A DNA stretch of 64,000 bases from Saccharina japonica (GCA_008828725.1 MEHQ01001672.1:19010-83009), one strand, 5' to 3'; shown: positions 21,304-33,540, counted from the first letter of the stretch. Numbers and translations: made by a program. The notes: generated by a model from the letters alone, not told the origin.

Positions 21304-22995
21304 CAGGGTTCTTTACGGTTAACCGTCCGTGCACGGTGCGGTTTTTTTTTTTCGAAAATCTTACGGTCCGGTTCGGTGCGGTTTTTAGAAAGCAGAAATA
21401 GTACGCGTGCGGTCAGGTGCGGTTATCGATATTGTAAATCCTACGGTGCGGTTCGGTTTTTTCATGCATCCTACGGTGCGGTTTGGTGCGGTTTCCAGTA
21501 ATCGATCAATTCGTGCAAGGGGTTGTCTCGGTTACGAGGTGCAGTTGGAGAACACTCCGGAGGTTGCCATGAGGCGAGAGAGAGGATGTTGTCCCGAGGT
21601 GTATATTAGAAACCACCGTGAAGAGAACTGAACGGAAGGGGCTTCACCCCTCCGTCCCAGATGTTACCCTTACCAAAACCCACCCGGGGAAAACCAAATC
21701 CCGCCGCATATTCCAGTTACACAAATCACACGTACGTATTCGCACGATCAGACACATAAGACATGGGTGCGACTTATGACGAACGTACGACCAACGGTTG
21801 TGACGAACATCCAGAAACCAGGAATCCTACGGTGCGGTTCGGTGCGGTTTTCAGAAATCGTAATTGCAACGGTGCGGTTCGGTTTTTTCATTCATCCTAC
21901 GGTGCGGTTCGGTGCGGTTTTCAGAAATCAGGAATCCTACGGTGCGGTTCGGTGCGGTTTTCAGAAATCGGGAATCTTACGGTGCGGTTCGGTGCGGTTT
22001 TAGATGAAAATCCTACGGTGCGGTTCGGTTTTTTCATGCATCCTACGGTGCGGTTCGGTGCGGTTTTCAGAAATCGGTAATGCTACGGTGTCGGTCGGTG
22101 CGGTTTTCTGAGTGTCGTGAACCCTACGGTGCGGTTCGGTTATATTTTGTTTTCCTACGGTGCGGTTCGGTGCGGTTTTCCGAAATCGCAAAACCTACGG
22201 TGCGGTGCGGTGCGGTTTTCAAGAGGGCAAAAATCCTACGGTGCGGTGGTGAACCGCACCGAACCGCACCGAACCGATAGGAAAAACCGCACGTAAAGGC
22301 TAAGCAGGGTTTTTATGGTTAACGGTCCGTGCACGGTGCGGTTTTTTTCCACGAAAATCCTACGGTCCGGTTCGGTGCGGTTTTTAGAAAGCAGAAATAG
22401 TACGGTGCGGTTCGGTGCGGTTATCCGATATTGTAAATCCTACGGTGCGGTTCGGTTTTTTCATGCATCTCTTATCTCGGTGCGGTTCGGTGCGGTTTCC
22501 AAAAACAGGAATCCTACGGTGCGGTTCGGTGCGGTTTTCAGAAATCGTAATGCAACGGTCGGTTCGGTTTTTTCATCATCCTCGGTGCGGTTCGGTGCGG
22601 TTTTCAGAAATCAGGAATCCTACGGTGCGGTTCGGTGCGGTTTTCGAAATCGGGAATCTTACGGTGCGGTTCGGTGCGGTTTTCAGATTTTGAAAATCCT
22701 ACGGTGCGGTTCGGTTTTTTTCATGTATCCTACGGTGCGGTTCGGTGCGGTTTTCAGGAATCGGTAATGCTACGGTGCGGTTCGGTGCGGTTTTCAGATG
22801 TCGTGAACCCTACGGTGCGGTTGGTTTATATTTTGTTTCCTCGGTGCGGTTCGGTGCGGTTTTCGAATCGCAAAACCTACGGTGCGGTGCGGTGCGGTTT
22901 TCAAGAGGGCAAACATCCTACGGTGCGGTTCGGTGCGGTTAACCGCACCGAACCGCACCGAACCGATAGGAAAAACCGCACCGTAAAGAACCCTG
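21304..22995. mobile_element. hAT-like element filled with GGTGCGG minisatellite
   Basis: The ends are inverted: CAGGGTTCTTTACGGT (21304-21319) and a right end finishing ACCGTAAAGAACCCTG (22980-22995). An identical 8-bp duplication, AAAAATAT, lies outside at 21296-21303 and 22996-23003. An 8-bp duplication with such ends is the hAT pattern. The interior is almost entirely a ~40-bp minisatellite (CCTACGGTGCGGTTCGGTGC + GGTTTTCAGAAATC-type spacer). A tandem internal end copy lies near 22270-22345. No transposase is present, so it is non-autonomous. Confidence 0.85.
21820..22960 (+). repeat. GGTGCGGTTCGGTGCGG minisatellite
   Basis: More than 20 units of about 40 bases lie inside the hAT-like element, each with the GGTGCGGTTCGGTGCGG core and a short variable spacer (CAGAAATCGGGAAT, TTTTTCATGCAT and others). 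The same array in opposite orientation fills both ends of the elements at 23.72-26.67 and 30.50-33.46 kb. Confidence 0.85.
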
Positions 22996-23717
22996 AAAAA
23001 TATAAAGATCGACGCGAACGCGAATTTTCATTTTCACTCAGGGCATTGTTGGACACAACCGGCGTGTGAATTGTCGCCTTGGTTCTTTCAGTACAGCCAT
23101 CGGCAGAACCCACAAAAAAAAAGTGCCGTTCTCAGATGGTTACTACTGTAGTACGACTCCAAATTTGGCAGCTGCGTTGGTACGTCTGCAGCGCATTTAT
23201 TTGCAGACGTTAACAGTTTTGGAATCGAAGTCGATCTCGTCGAGAAACTCCATGCCCAGCAAATCAAGTCGCATATGGAGGTATGCCGATACTAAAGTCT
23301 ATACGAAAGTCCGAAAAACCTGCACCGCCGATGACGCTGATACTTCGTGTGAACATTCCTTGAGGCACTACGAAACAATCGATATCCTCACCATTGTCTA
23401 GTTCTGTCAAGAGATAAGGCGTGTTTACGATCGGCAATACAAAGTTAAGATACTTCGATGAGCGACACAAAACCGGTTTTCGCAGCTCAATTTTTCGAAT
23501 TTTGGGCTGAACTTTTGACACACACGTGGTTTGAAGCGCTTCTGTCCAGAGCTTCAAGCGAAGACCTAAAAACAAATCGTTTTTTTTACGTACAATCCGG
23601 CCGATTTCCCGATTGGGTTTTTTCTGAAAGGGTCATAACTTTTTCCGAGTCACAATTTGTTTTTTTTAGGTCTTCGCTTGAGCCATTGGGGTAAGACCTA
23701 AGTCCATGCAAAAATTC

Positions 23718-26674
23718 CAGGGTTATTTACGGTGCGGTTTTTCTGAACTGTTCGGTGCGGGTTAACCGCACCGAACCGCACCGTAGGATGTTTGCCCTCA
23801 TGAAAACCGCACCGCACCGCACCGCACCGTAGGTTTTGCGATATCGGAAAACCGCACCGAACCGCACCGTAGGAAACAAAATATAACCGAACCGCACCGT
23901 AGGGTTTTTTGCGATATCGGAAAACCGCACCGAACCGCACCGTAGGAAACAAAATATAACCGAACCGCACCGTAGGGTTCACGACATCTGAACCGCACCG
24001 AACCGCACCGTAGCATTTACGATTTCTGAAAACCGCACCGAACCGCACCGTAGGAAATATCGTAGCACCGAACCGCACCGTAGGATTTTCAATATCTGAA
24101 AACCGCACCGAACCGCACCGTAAAATTCCCGATTTCTGAAAACCGTACCGAACCGCACCGTAGGAAATATCACAGCACCGAACCGCACCGTAGGATTTTC
24201 AATATCTGAAAACCGTACCGAACCGCACCGTACCAAGATTATCGATTTCTTAAAACCGCACCGAACCGCACCGTAGGAATGTCATAGAAACCGCACCGCA
24301 CCGTGTGCATCAAGATACGGTGCTAAAACCCGTTAGATACGTTATTTAACGGTGCGGTTAACTTGAAACCGTATACAAACCGCGGTTCCATCGACCGCGG
24401 AACGGTGCTATAGGGTCACGGTTTCGCACGGTTTATGGCGATTTCTGCTCGGTTTCGTGTCAAAAGTGCTCTCGCTAGCTTGGTTGATCTTATTATGGTA
24501 TTTCATATTTTGATTATATATATTTTTTTTTGACGTAAAAATGCAAAAAAGTTTAATTGTATACGTGGTATATTTATATGTTCGGAGTATATATGTACGT
24601 ATGTCATATTTCATATTAATTTATTATTAATAATTATTTCTTTTTTATCAGCTGATCTCGTATATATTTATTATTTATAAATTATCCGTAAAAATATTGA
24701 AATTGGATATCGGTAAAAACCGAGTAATACAAAAGTACGAAAAAATAGAAAATGCACAAATATACAATTACACAAATACACAAATACGAAAAACACAGGG
24801 AACCCGGAAATGCGTGCCAAAGCGTGCACGCCAGCAAAGCTGATTTGCCACACATCGCCACACCCCACACCCCACCGCCGACACCACCACACCGGCGCGT
24901 GAAAAGCTACTACCGGTACGGAACTTGCGGATGCGCAGCCTTCCCCGGCCGAAGAGGTGGAAGCTACAAGCACATCCAGCCCGCAGCCCGCAGCCCGCAG
25001 CCGGTGCCCCGGAGCCCGCAGCCAGTCAGTGTTGCGCAGTCCGCAGCTGGTCAGCAGTTGGCCGCCTGTGCAGCTTTGGCCCCCCACCCTGCCGTCGGTT
25101 CTATGCTGGGGCCTGCACTATCGGGAGCCGCCGCGACATGCCCTCCTCCGGCCGCGACGGCGCTGCTATTAGTCGGCACAGTTCGTCGTGAAATAGTCGA
25201 CGTTGCGGAGGAAGCCTGGAGCAAGGTCTCCCCCGTGTGGTAGTTATTGCTCTCTTCGCTTTGCGTAGAAAGTAAACAATATATATATATATACAAGGGG
25301 TTGCGGCTGACGCCGCCCGATCAACGAATCGAAACCAAGACCTTGGTAGTGGCTGCAGTGGGCGTTAGAAGGACGCCTACTTGCTGTTGAATGATAATAA
25401 TAACACGCAGGGTAGCAGCACGCCGCAGTGGGGAGGCGGTGGAGGCACATGCTGGTCGAGAGCATTCTGTACGTTAGGAAACGCTCGTTCCGAGAAACAT
25501 CTATTATTATAATATAGTTAACGCTATGATACGTGGTGAAAGTATTATATATGATACGATTCGCAAAGGGGCGCGACTCTAGCGGGCTTGAAGGTCGCAG
25601 CCCAAAACGGCCGACGTGCGTGACAACAAATGACGTGTGTACGGAACGGAAAGGAAACGCACGTTCCGAGAAACATCTATTATTATAATATAGTGAAACG
25701 CTATGATACGTGGTGAAATTATTCTATGTGATATACTACGGGTATCAATATTAATAGTACAGGGGGGGGGGGGGAGGCGATACGACTCCGCTGGCGGCCA
25801 CGCTAAAATGGAGGCACCGTATTCGACGGCGATAGATGAATAGTGGCACCGTATTCGACGTCAAGATGAACCAGTGAGCAGCTTATCGCTAACGTTATTT
25901 GTAAGTTGTAAGAGAGTTATGCACCTTGCACGAATACCGTACGAAACCGCGGTTTTGTACGGTTTATTCATACGCTGCCTGTAGTGGTTTCGGTAGTGCG
26001 GTACTGTAGTGCCCCAAGAAAAGGGAAAAAAAACGCACAAAACCGCGGTTTTGTACGGTTTGTTCATACGGTGCACCGTGGAGAAACAGCGGTTTTGAAC
26101 GGTTTTCCCTACGGGGATTGGAACCGCACCGTAGCAAAAACTGTTCTACGGGGAACCGCACCGAACCGCACAGTAGGATGTATCACAGCACCGAACCGCA
26201 CCGTAGGATTTACTAAATCTAAAAAACCGCACCGAACCGCACCGTAGGATTTCGTATTTTTGAAAACCGCACCGAACCGCACCGTAGGATGCATGAAAAA
26301 ACCGAACCGCACCGTTGCATTTACGATTTCTGAAAACCGCACCGAACCGCACCGTAGGATTCCTGATTTAAGAAAACCACACCGAACCGCACCGTAGGAT
26401 GCATGAAAAAAACGATCCGCACCGTTGCATTTACGATTTCGGAAAACCGCACCGAACCGCACCGTAGAATTCCTGATTTCTGAAAACCGCACCGAACCGC
26501 ACCGTAGGATGCACGAAAAAACCGAACCGCACCGTAGGATTTACAATATCGGATAACCGCACCGAACCGCACCGTAAGATTTCCGCTTTCTGAAAACCGC
26601 ACCGAACCGGACCGTAGGATTTTTCGAAAAAAAAAACCGCACCGTGCACGGACGGTTAACCGTAAAGAACCCTG
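23718..26674. mobile_element. hAT-like GGTGCGG element, long form (unit A)
   Basis: It starts CAGGGTTATTTACGGTGCGG (23718) and ends GGTTAACCGTAAAGAACCCTG minus its first base (26655-26674). Minisatellite arrays with the ACCGCACCGAACCGCACCG core occupy both flanks (23.75-24.35 and 26.13-26.66 kb). A 1.7-kb nonrepetitive interior (24.36-26.1 kb) has no recognisable transposase. The right flank joins a SINE copy and gives no matching target duplication. Confidence 0.7.
24360..26090. other. Interior of the long hAT-like element
   Basis: AT-rich sequence (24.43-24.75 kb) is followed by a more GC-rich part (24.8-25.2 kb) with Ala/Pro-rich open frames on both strands, none of which shows a transposase or other domain. 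Two related blocks with GAAACGCTATGATACGTGGTGAAA (in pieces) occur near 25.52 and 25.69 kb. CCGCGGTTTTGTACGGTTT words near 25.95 and 26.05 kb are palindromic variants of the flank repeats. I cannot assign a gene. Confidence 0.5.
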
Positions 26675-26677
26675 ATA

Positions 26678-26895
26678 GCGTGGGTAAACAAAATTCGACG
26701 AGAGTTGACGAGGGAAGAAAGTGATGAAATCTTCTCGCGATAAAAATGCAAAGCAAGAACCGTAGTGGGGGAGGAGGGAGAGGAGCCTACTTTGTGACCC
26801 CGGATCTGAGTTACGACTAGGGAGGGAGAAAGACGGAAGTGCGAAGATAATAAATAGGATGGACAAAAATAAAAAATAAAAAAGTCCGCAACACA
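26678..26895 (+). mobile_element. SINE copy, 5'-truncated
   Basis: This has the family body without the tRNA-like head: GCGTGGGTAAACAAAATTCG, GACGAGGGAAGAAAGTGATG, TTCTCGCGATAAAAATGCAA, a GGGGGAGGAGGGAGAGGAGC block, CCCCGGATCTGAGTTACGAC, and an A-rich end (GGATGGACAAAAATAAAAA). Confidence 0.75.
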
Positions 26896-26929
26896 AGCAT
26901 CCAGGTTAGGGGTTATGGTTCTAGGTTCT

Positions 26930-27185
26930 AGGGATGTACATCAACTCTTTTTCGGGGTTGATTTGATTGTTGATTAATTTGTCCAAATCGTGTTGATTTA
27001 ATCATGATTAGTTGATTAATATCAACACAATCAACTACACGATGATGTGATTAATAATCATGATTATCGGTTGATTGTTGATGGTTTCCACGGTTACACC
27101 ACAAAACGCCTCTTTTTGATTCAAAAATAATCAACTAATCATGATTAATTTCAATAATCAACTAATCACTGATTAGTTAATTTGT
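26930..27185. repeat. GATTAAT-rich element starting TAGGGATGTACATCAACTC
   Basis: AT-rich sequence dominated by ATCAAC, TGATTAAT and CATGATTAGTTGATT words. A near-identical copy lies at 33713-33970. The start TAGGGATGTACATC resembles hAT-type ends, but a matching inverted right end is not visible. Confidence 0.5.
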
Positions 27186-27361
27186 GGCAATGTGCGCCAA
27201 GAAGTACGCTAGACTTTGAAATATTGATGTTCGTGTGGGCACTGTGGTTTTTTCAACTTCCGGTGTATCAAATTCTTGAAGTTTCCGGTTTCGTGTCATA
27301 CGATCGTAAAAAAAAAACAGTCAAAAAGTGCTACGACATCTATCATAACACACGTCAGAGG

Positions 27362-28040
27362 GGGTTGTGAGGGTATTACCGCTGAGCTATAGGGGTAAAA
27401 GATCGATCGATTACCCAGCCCAGGGTAATCCTTATAACACTCTCCCCCCCTCTGAACGGCGGGATATTTGGGACGTCGGTACCGTATACGGCCGTACGTT
27501 GACCTACCCGTTCCGTTTCAATACCTGGGGAACCAGGGAGACGTGTTTTTTGGGGACGCACGCGCAAGCGTTTCTGAAAAAAGAAACGTTCGAAGTGAGA
27601 TTCGAACCCGTGTCCTGCCGACGACGCCAAATGTGAGGGTATACCACTGAGCTATAGGGGTAAAAGATCGATCGATTACCCAGCCCAGGGTAATCCTTAT
27701 AACACTCTCCCCCCCTCTGAACGGCGGGATATTTGGGACGTCGGTACCGTATACGGCCGTACGTTGACCTACCCGCTTCGTTTCAATACCTGGGGAACCA
27801 GGGAGACGCGTTTTTTAGGGACGCACGCGCAAGCGTTTCTATATAAGAAAACGTTCGAAGTGAGATTCGAACCCGTGTCCTCGACGACGTCAAATGTGAG
27901 GGTATTACCTGCTGAGCTATAGGGGTAAAAGATCGATCGATTACCCAGCCCAGGGTAATCCTTATAACATGAGGGTGATACCTGGCGAGGTATAGGGGTA
28001 ATAGATCGATCGATTACCCAGCCCAGGGTAATTCCTTAAT
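27362..28040 (-). repeat. Tandem tRNA-like repeat units (about 270 bp), array 1
   Basis: Two full and two truncated copies of a unit each carry, on the minus strand, an A box-like TATAGCTCAGTGG and a B box-like GGGTTCGAATC about 30-40 bases downstream, the spacing of a polymerase III promoter. Other constant blocks are GATCGATCGATTACCCAGCC, CGGTACCGTATACGGCCGTA and ACGCACGCGCAAGCGTTTCT. The acceptor and T stems do not pair properly, so these are tRNA-derived units rather than working tRNA genes. The second array is at 34.13-34.82 kb. Confidence 0.7.
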
Positions 28041-28049
28041 AAAATCGAG

Positions 28050-28261
28050 TAAACTTATTATATACGAGCATCTGTACCAGGTAGGCCATAACAAATACCA
28101 CAGATTGCTCCGAGTATACCCGATACCAGCTGCTCGATACTCCGAGTATACTCAGAGTAATCAGTATGTTTTTCGTACTCCGAGTACTGAGAGTAATTAG
28201 AGGTACTGGTGGCCTATATTCTCCCCCCCGGAAAAAAAAAAAAAAGTTTTTAAACCTTTGG
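28050..28261. repeat. TACTCCGAGTA element fragment (unit A)
   Basis: This is a copy of the first part of the 20.2-kb element (CACAGATTGCTCCGAGTATAC onward), ending where LINE sequence begins. Confidence 0.65.
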
Positions 28262-29875
28262 AGTAATGAGCAGTACTACTGGTATCGGGGGGTTGGCGAG
28301 GCGGCGGACCATTTCATGGCGAGGTGGCACAGGGCCGAAGCGGAGAGGAGCTGGCTACAGCATACAGCTGAGGACGCCAAGAGAGGCGACCAGGAGAGGG
28401 GGGGGGGGGGGAGGGGCGGCCGTACTGATACAGCTGTCGACGAATGCAGAAACGAAATGGTAGATCGTGTGGCCAGATATCGGCTCGACTAGTCCTTGAA
28501 TTCTATTATTTGTTTCCTGTTGATGTGTTCACTGGGGGGGGGGCGCAGAGGTAGTATCGACTCTTGACACCGTTTTTGTTTTTAGAGTGGGAATGAGATG
28601 GCAGAAGGTGTGACATGGTCCCCGTATCAGTTTGTATAGCAGAGACGGGAACTTGTTGTTACCATCGCCTTGAGCTTGCCTTGATAACTATTTTCTCTTT
28701 TCCTCTCTCGTGTCTTCTTTCTTGATTTTTTTGCCTTGGGTTATCTTCCTTTTGGTTTATATGGAAATCTTATCCTTGTTGGCAAGTCATCTTTTGTCGT
28801 CACTCGATAACACGGAGTAATAATCAGTAGTAATGCATAGTTCATTATGCTCAAGAGTTGGATCCTCGAGATACCGAGTAGTGGCCAATCAGAGTTCATT
28901 ATCAATCAAGCCAGTAAAGGTATGCAGGACAATTAATACATTTGTCGTACCTGGTGTCTACTATATCGTAAGTGGTTTAGTTGCTCGGTAACCACGTGTG
29001 GAACAACATTCCTCGAAGTAAACACGATGCGGAATAATTGATAAGCTGTCGTGGTACATTGTGTGAAGTACAATATGTATTTCCGTATATTGACTGCGTA
29101 CTGCGTACAAAATCGGTCACGATTGTTGTTGCGTTGTCTTACGTATGGGTGTCGTACGAAGTACATGTTGCTCTTGTGAGATGCAAACTATCGTAGCAAG
29201 GGCATGTTGCTGTTTGCGATCCTCAAGATCGTCAAGGAAACAGGGGCGTTTACACACCCACTCTCCCACTCCTCTTCTTTTGCTCATCATCAGCCTCGCT
29301 TTTGAGCACATACATTAATCAACATTGTTGGCCTGGAGTCTTCTCTTCTATTGAAGCGTTCATACAAGTTCGCCTAACAGCGACTTAAGCGTTCACCTCA
29401 AATGTAGGTTGTGTCTTGACTGGTCATCAGCAAGCGAACCTACAGCGTACACACCAGCTACGAGCTGGTACACACGCTGAACCCACATCTTTATTATTGT
29501 TTCCACTCTATGCCGGTGTCTCTCTCTTTTTTTCGTGTTGCCTCGCCCGTGCAGCAGTTATCTGTTCCTCTTGGGCACGTGTGCTTTTCGTCTAGGGGCA
29601 CTTCTGTCTCTCTGCGTCATTTGTATTCTGTTTGATTTCATAATTTGTTTTTTATTTGTCTTTTTTTCTTATTTTTTGGTTCGGCTCGTGTCGCTGTGTT
29701 CTCGTACCCGATACGTTACGCATCTCACTTGCATTACCCATTAATTTGCGTTTATTTTGTTTTGGTTTTTCTCTGTTTCACAGCCTGAACACAGAATTTG
29801 TATCTCTCTAGGACTGGGAATCAGGACAGGCACTGGGTGTACTGATGATGTGGTTGAGTAGAAAGAACGGGTTTA
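28262..29875 (+). mobile_element. 5'-truncated LINE 3' end, interrupted (unit A)
   Basis: It begins within the C-terminal coding part (GAGGCGGCGGACCATTTCATGG) and runs through the 3' UTR, with an inserted block at 28737-29485. It resumes at TTTCCACTCTATGCCGGTGT and stops at GGGTTTA, just short of the usual AATGTGAAGACAAC end because of the junction at 29876. It is the plus-strand counterpart of 10.39-9.48 kb. Confidence 0.7.
28737..29485. mobile_element. Inserted block, solo-LTR candidate
   Basis: About 750 bases are present in unit A but absent from the same place in unit B (35.48 kb) and from the LINE copy at 9.9 kb. The block begins TGGGTT and ends AACCCA, a TG...CA inverted end as in LTRs. 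No clean target duplication is visible and internal retroelement genes are absent, so a solo LTR is likely but not proven. Confidence 0.45.
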
Positions 29876-30501
29876 NACAGCCATCGGCAGAACCCACAAA
29901 AAAAAAGTGCCGTTCTCAGATGGTTACTACTGTAGTACGACTCCAAATTTGGCGGCTGCGTTGGTACGTCTGCAGCGCATTTATTTGCAGACGTTAACAG
30001 TTTTGGAATCGAAGTCGATCTCGTCGAGAAACTCCATGCCCAGCAAATCAAGTCGCATATGGAGGTATGCCGATACTAAAGTCTATACGAAAGTCCGAAA
30101 AACCTGCACCGCCGATGACGCTGATACTTCGTGTGAACATTCCTTGAGGCACTACGAAACAATCGATATCCTCACCATTGTCTAGTTCTGTCAAGAGATA
30201 AGGCGTGTTTACGATCGGCAATACAAAGTTAAGATACTTCGATGAGCGACACAAAACCGGTTTTCGCAGCTCAATTTTTCGAATTTTGGGCTGAACTTTT
30301 GACACACACGTGGTTTGAAGCGCTTCTGTCCAGAGCTTCAAGCGAAGACCTAAAAACAAATCGTTTTTTTTACGTACAATCCGGCCGATTTCCCGATTGG
30401 GTTTTTTCTGAAAGGGTCATAACTTTTTCCGAGTCACAATTTGTTTTTTTTAGGTCTTCGCTTGAGCCATTGGGGTAAGACCTAAGTCCATGCAAAAATT
30501 C

Positions 30502-33457
30502 CAGGGTTATTTACGGTGCGGTTTTTCTGAACTGTTCGGTGCGGGTTAACCGCACCGAACCGCACCGTAGGATGTTTGCCCTCATGAAAACCGCACCGCA
30601 CCGCACCGCACCGTAGGTTTTGCGATATCGGAAAACCGCACCGAACCGCACCGTAGGAAACAAAATATAACCGAACCGCACCGTAGGGTTTTTTGCGATA
30701 TCGGAAAACCGCACCGAACCGCACCGTAGGAAACAAAATATAACCGAACCGCACCGTAGGGTTCACGACATCTGAACCGCACCGAACCGCACCGTAGCAT
30801 TTACGATTTCTGAAAACCGCACCGAACCGCACCGTAGGAAATATCGTAGCACCGAACCGCACCGTAGGATTTTCAATATCTGAAAACCGCACCGAACCGC
30901 ACCGTAAAATTCCCGATTTCTGAAAACCGTACCGAACCGCACCGTAGGAAATATCACAGCACCGAACCGCACCGTAGGATTTTCAATATCTGAAAACCGT
31001 ACCGAACCGCACCGTACCAAGATTATCGATTTCTTAAAACCGCACCGAACCGCACCGTAGGAATGTCATAGAAACCGCACCGCACCGTGTGCATCAAGAT
31101 ACGGTGCTAAAACCCGTTAGATACGTTATTTAACGGTGCGGTTAACTTGAAACCGTATACAAACCGCGGTTCCATCGACCGCGGAACGGTGCTATAGGGT
31201 CACGGTTTCGCACGGTTTATGGCGATTTCTGCTCGGTTTCGTGTCAAAAGTGCTCTCGCTAGCTTGGTTGATCTTATTATGGTATTTCATATTTTGATTA
31301 TATATATTTTTTTTTGACGTAAAAATGCAAAAAAGTTTAATTGTATACGTGGTATATTTATATGTTCGGAGTATATATGTACGTATGTCATATTTCATAT
31401 TAATTTATTATTAATAATTATTTCTTTTTTATCAGCTGATCTCGTATATATTTATTATTTATAAATTATCCGTAAAAATATTGAAATTGGATATCGGTAA
31501 AAACCGAGTAATACAAAAGTACGAAAAAATAGAAAATGCACAAATATACAATTACACAAATACACAAATACGAAAAACACAGGGAACCCGGAAATGCGTG
31601 CCAAAGCGTGCACGCCAGCAAAGCTGATTTGCCACACATCGCCACACCCCACACCCCACCGCCGACACCACCACACCGGCGCGTGAAAAGCTACTACCGG
31701 TACGGAACTTGCGGATGCGCAGCCTTCCCCGGCCGAAGAGGTGGAAGCTACAAGCACATCCAGCCCGCAGCCCGCAGCCCGCAGCCGGTGCCCCGGAGCC
31801 CGCAGCCAGTCAGTGTTGCGCAGTCCGCAGCTGGTCAGCAGTTGGCCGCCTGTGCAGCTTTGGCCCCCCACCCTGCCGTCGGTTCTATGCTGGGGCCTGC
31901 ACTATCGGGAGCCGCCGCGACATGCCCTCCTCCGGCCGCGACGGCGCTGCTATTAGTCGGCACAGTTCGTCGTGAAATAGTCGACGTTGCGGAGGAAGCC
32001 TGGAGCAAGGTCTCCCCCGTGTGGTAGTTATTGCTCTCTTCGCTTTGCGTAGAAAGTAAACAATATATATATATATACAAGGGGTTGCGGCTGACGCCGC
32101 CCGATCAACGAATCGAAACCAAGACCTTGGTAGTGGCTGCCGGTGGGCGTTAGAAGGACGCCTACTTGCTGTTGAATGATAATAATAACACGCAGGGTAG
32201 CAGCACGCCGCAGTGGGGAGGCGGTGGAGGCACATGCTGGTCGAGAGCATTCTGTACGTTAGGAAACGCTCGTTCCGAGAAACATCTATTATTATAATAT
32301 AGTGAAACGCTATGATACGTGGTGAAAGTATTCTATATGATACGATTCGCAAAGGGGCGCGACTCTAGCGGGCTTGAAGGTCGCAGCCCAAAACGGCCGA
32401 CGTGCGTGACAACAAATGACGTGTGTACGGAACGGAAAGGAAACGCACGTTCCGAGAAACATATATTATTATAATATAGTGAAACTATGATACGTGGTGA
32501 AATTATTCTATTGATATACTACGGGTATCAATATTAATAGTACAGGGGGGGGGGGTGGAGGCGATACGACTCCGCTGGCGGCCACGCTAAAATGGAGGCA
32601 CCGTATTCGACGGCGATAGATGAATAGTGGCACCGTATTCGACGTCAAGATGAACCAGTGAGCAGCTTATCGCTAACGTTATTTTTAACTTGTAAGAGAG
32701 TTATGTACCTTGCACGAAAACCGTACGAACCCGCGGGTTTTGCGGTTTTTTCATACGATGCCTGTAGCGGTTTCGTTAGTGCAGTAGTAGTGCCCCGAGA
32801 AAACAAAGGGGCAAAAACCGTACGAAACCGCGGTTTTGCACGGTTTATTGATACGGTGCACCGTGGAGAAACAGCGGATATGAACGGTTTTCCCTACGGG
32901 GGTTGGAACCGCACCGTAGCAAAACCCGTTCAACGGGGAACCGCACCGGACCGCACCGTAGGATATATCACAGCACCGAACCGCACCGTAGGATTTACTA
33001 AATCTAAAAAACCGCACCGAACCGCACCGTAGGATTTCTGATTTTTGAAAACCGCACCGAACCGCACCGTAGGATGCATGAAAAAACCGAACCGCACCGT
33101 TGCATTCACGATTTCTGAAAACCACACCGAACCGCACCGTAGGATTCCCGATGTATAAAAACCACACCGAACCGCACCGTAGGATGCATGAAAAAACCGA
33201 TCAGCACCGTTGCATTTACGATTTTTGAAAACCGCACCAAACCGCACCGTAGGATTCCTGATTTCTGAAAACCGCACCGAACCGCACCGTAGGATGCACG
33301 AAAAAACCGAACCGCACCGTAGGATTTACAATATCGGGTAACCGCACCGAACCGCACCGTAAGATTTCCGCTTTCTGAAAACCGCACCGAACCGGACCGT
33401 AGGATCTTCGAAAAAAAAACCGCACCGTGCACGGACGGTTAACCGTAAAGAACCCTG
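30502..33457. mobile_element. hAT-like GGTGCGG element, long form (unit B)
   Basis: The ends are CAGGGTTATTTACGGTGCGG (30502) and AACCGTAAAGAACCCTG (to 33457), with the same architecture as 23718-26674. Flanking 8-mers AAAAATTC (30494-30501) and AAAATTTC (33458-33465) differ at one base and may be the original target duplication. It has no transposase. Confidence 0.75.
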
Positions 33458-33540
33458 AAAATTTCAGTTCGAAATTCGTAAAACTGAGCTGCGAAAAAGC
33501 ATTTAACTATATAATATGTCGTTCTGCTCTCATCCAGACC
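33458..33540. other. Right end of the element inserted in the SINE
   Basis: This segment ends CCAGACCAGCTC before GTAGTGGGGG of the SINE body, the inverted counterpart of CGAGCTGGTCCGG at 20997. Its first half (TTTCAGTTCGAAATTCGTAA, GAGCTGCGAAAAAGC) is the inverted image of sequence near 30.25-30.30 kb, so the host element has long imperfect inverted flanks. Confidence 0.5.

Larger units (their letters stand above)
23093..29875. repeat. Large direct repeat, unit A (about 6.8 kb)
   Basis: From ACAGCCATCGGCAG at 23093 the sequence recurs at 29877 with a constant offset of 6784 bases for more than 2.2 kb; I noted one substitution there. It then continues with small indels through the hAT-like element, the tRNA-like tandem units, the TACTCCGAG element and the LINE 3' end. 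Unit A differs by an inserted block at 28737-29485. A single N at 29876 sits exactly at the junction, so a false duplication in assembly is possible. Confidence 0.85.

Noticed and set aside
21820..22770. Possible repeat protein with VRFGAVFRNR units
   Set aside because: The frame arises from the GGTGCGG minisatellite; similar peptides appear in other frames and strands and the arrays are noncoding parts of hAT-like elements.
24752..25243. Ala/Pro-rich ORF in the long hAT-like element as a transposase
   Set aside because: No BED finger, catalytic motif or dimerisation region is visible, and overlapping open frames occur on the other strand.
27597..27651. Functional tRNA gene on the minus strand
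   Set aside because: A and B boxes are present but acceptor and T stems do not pair, and the sequence is part of a tandem repeat; called tRNA-like only.
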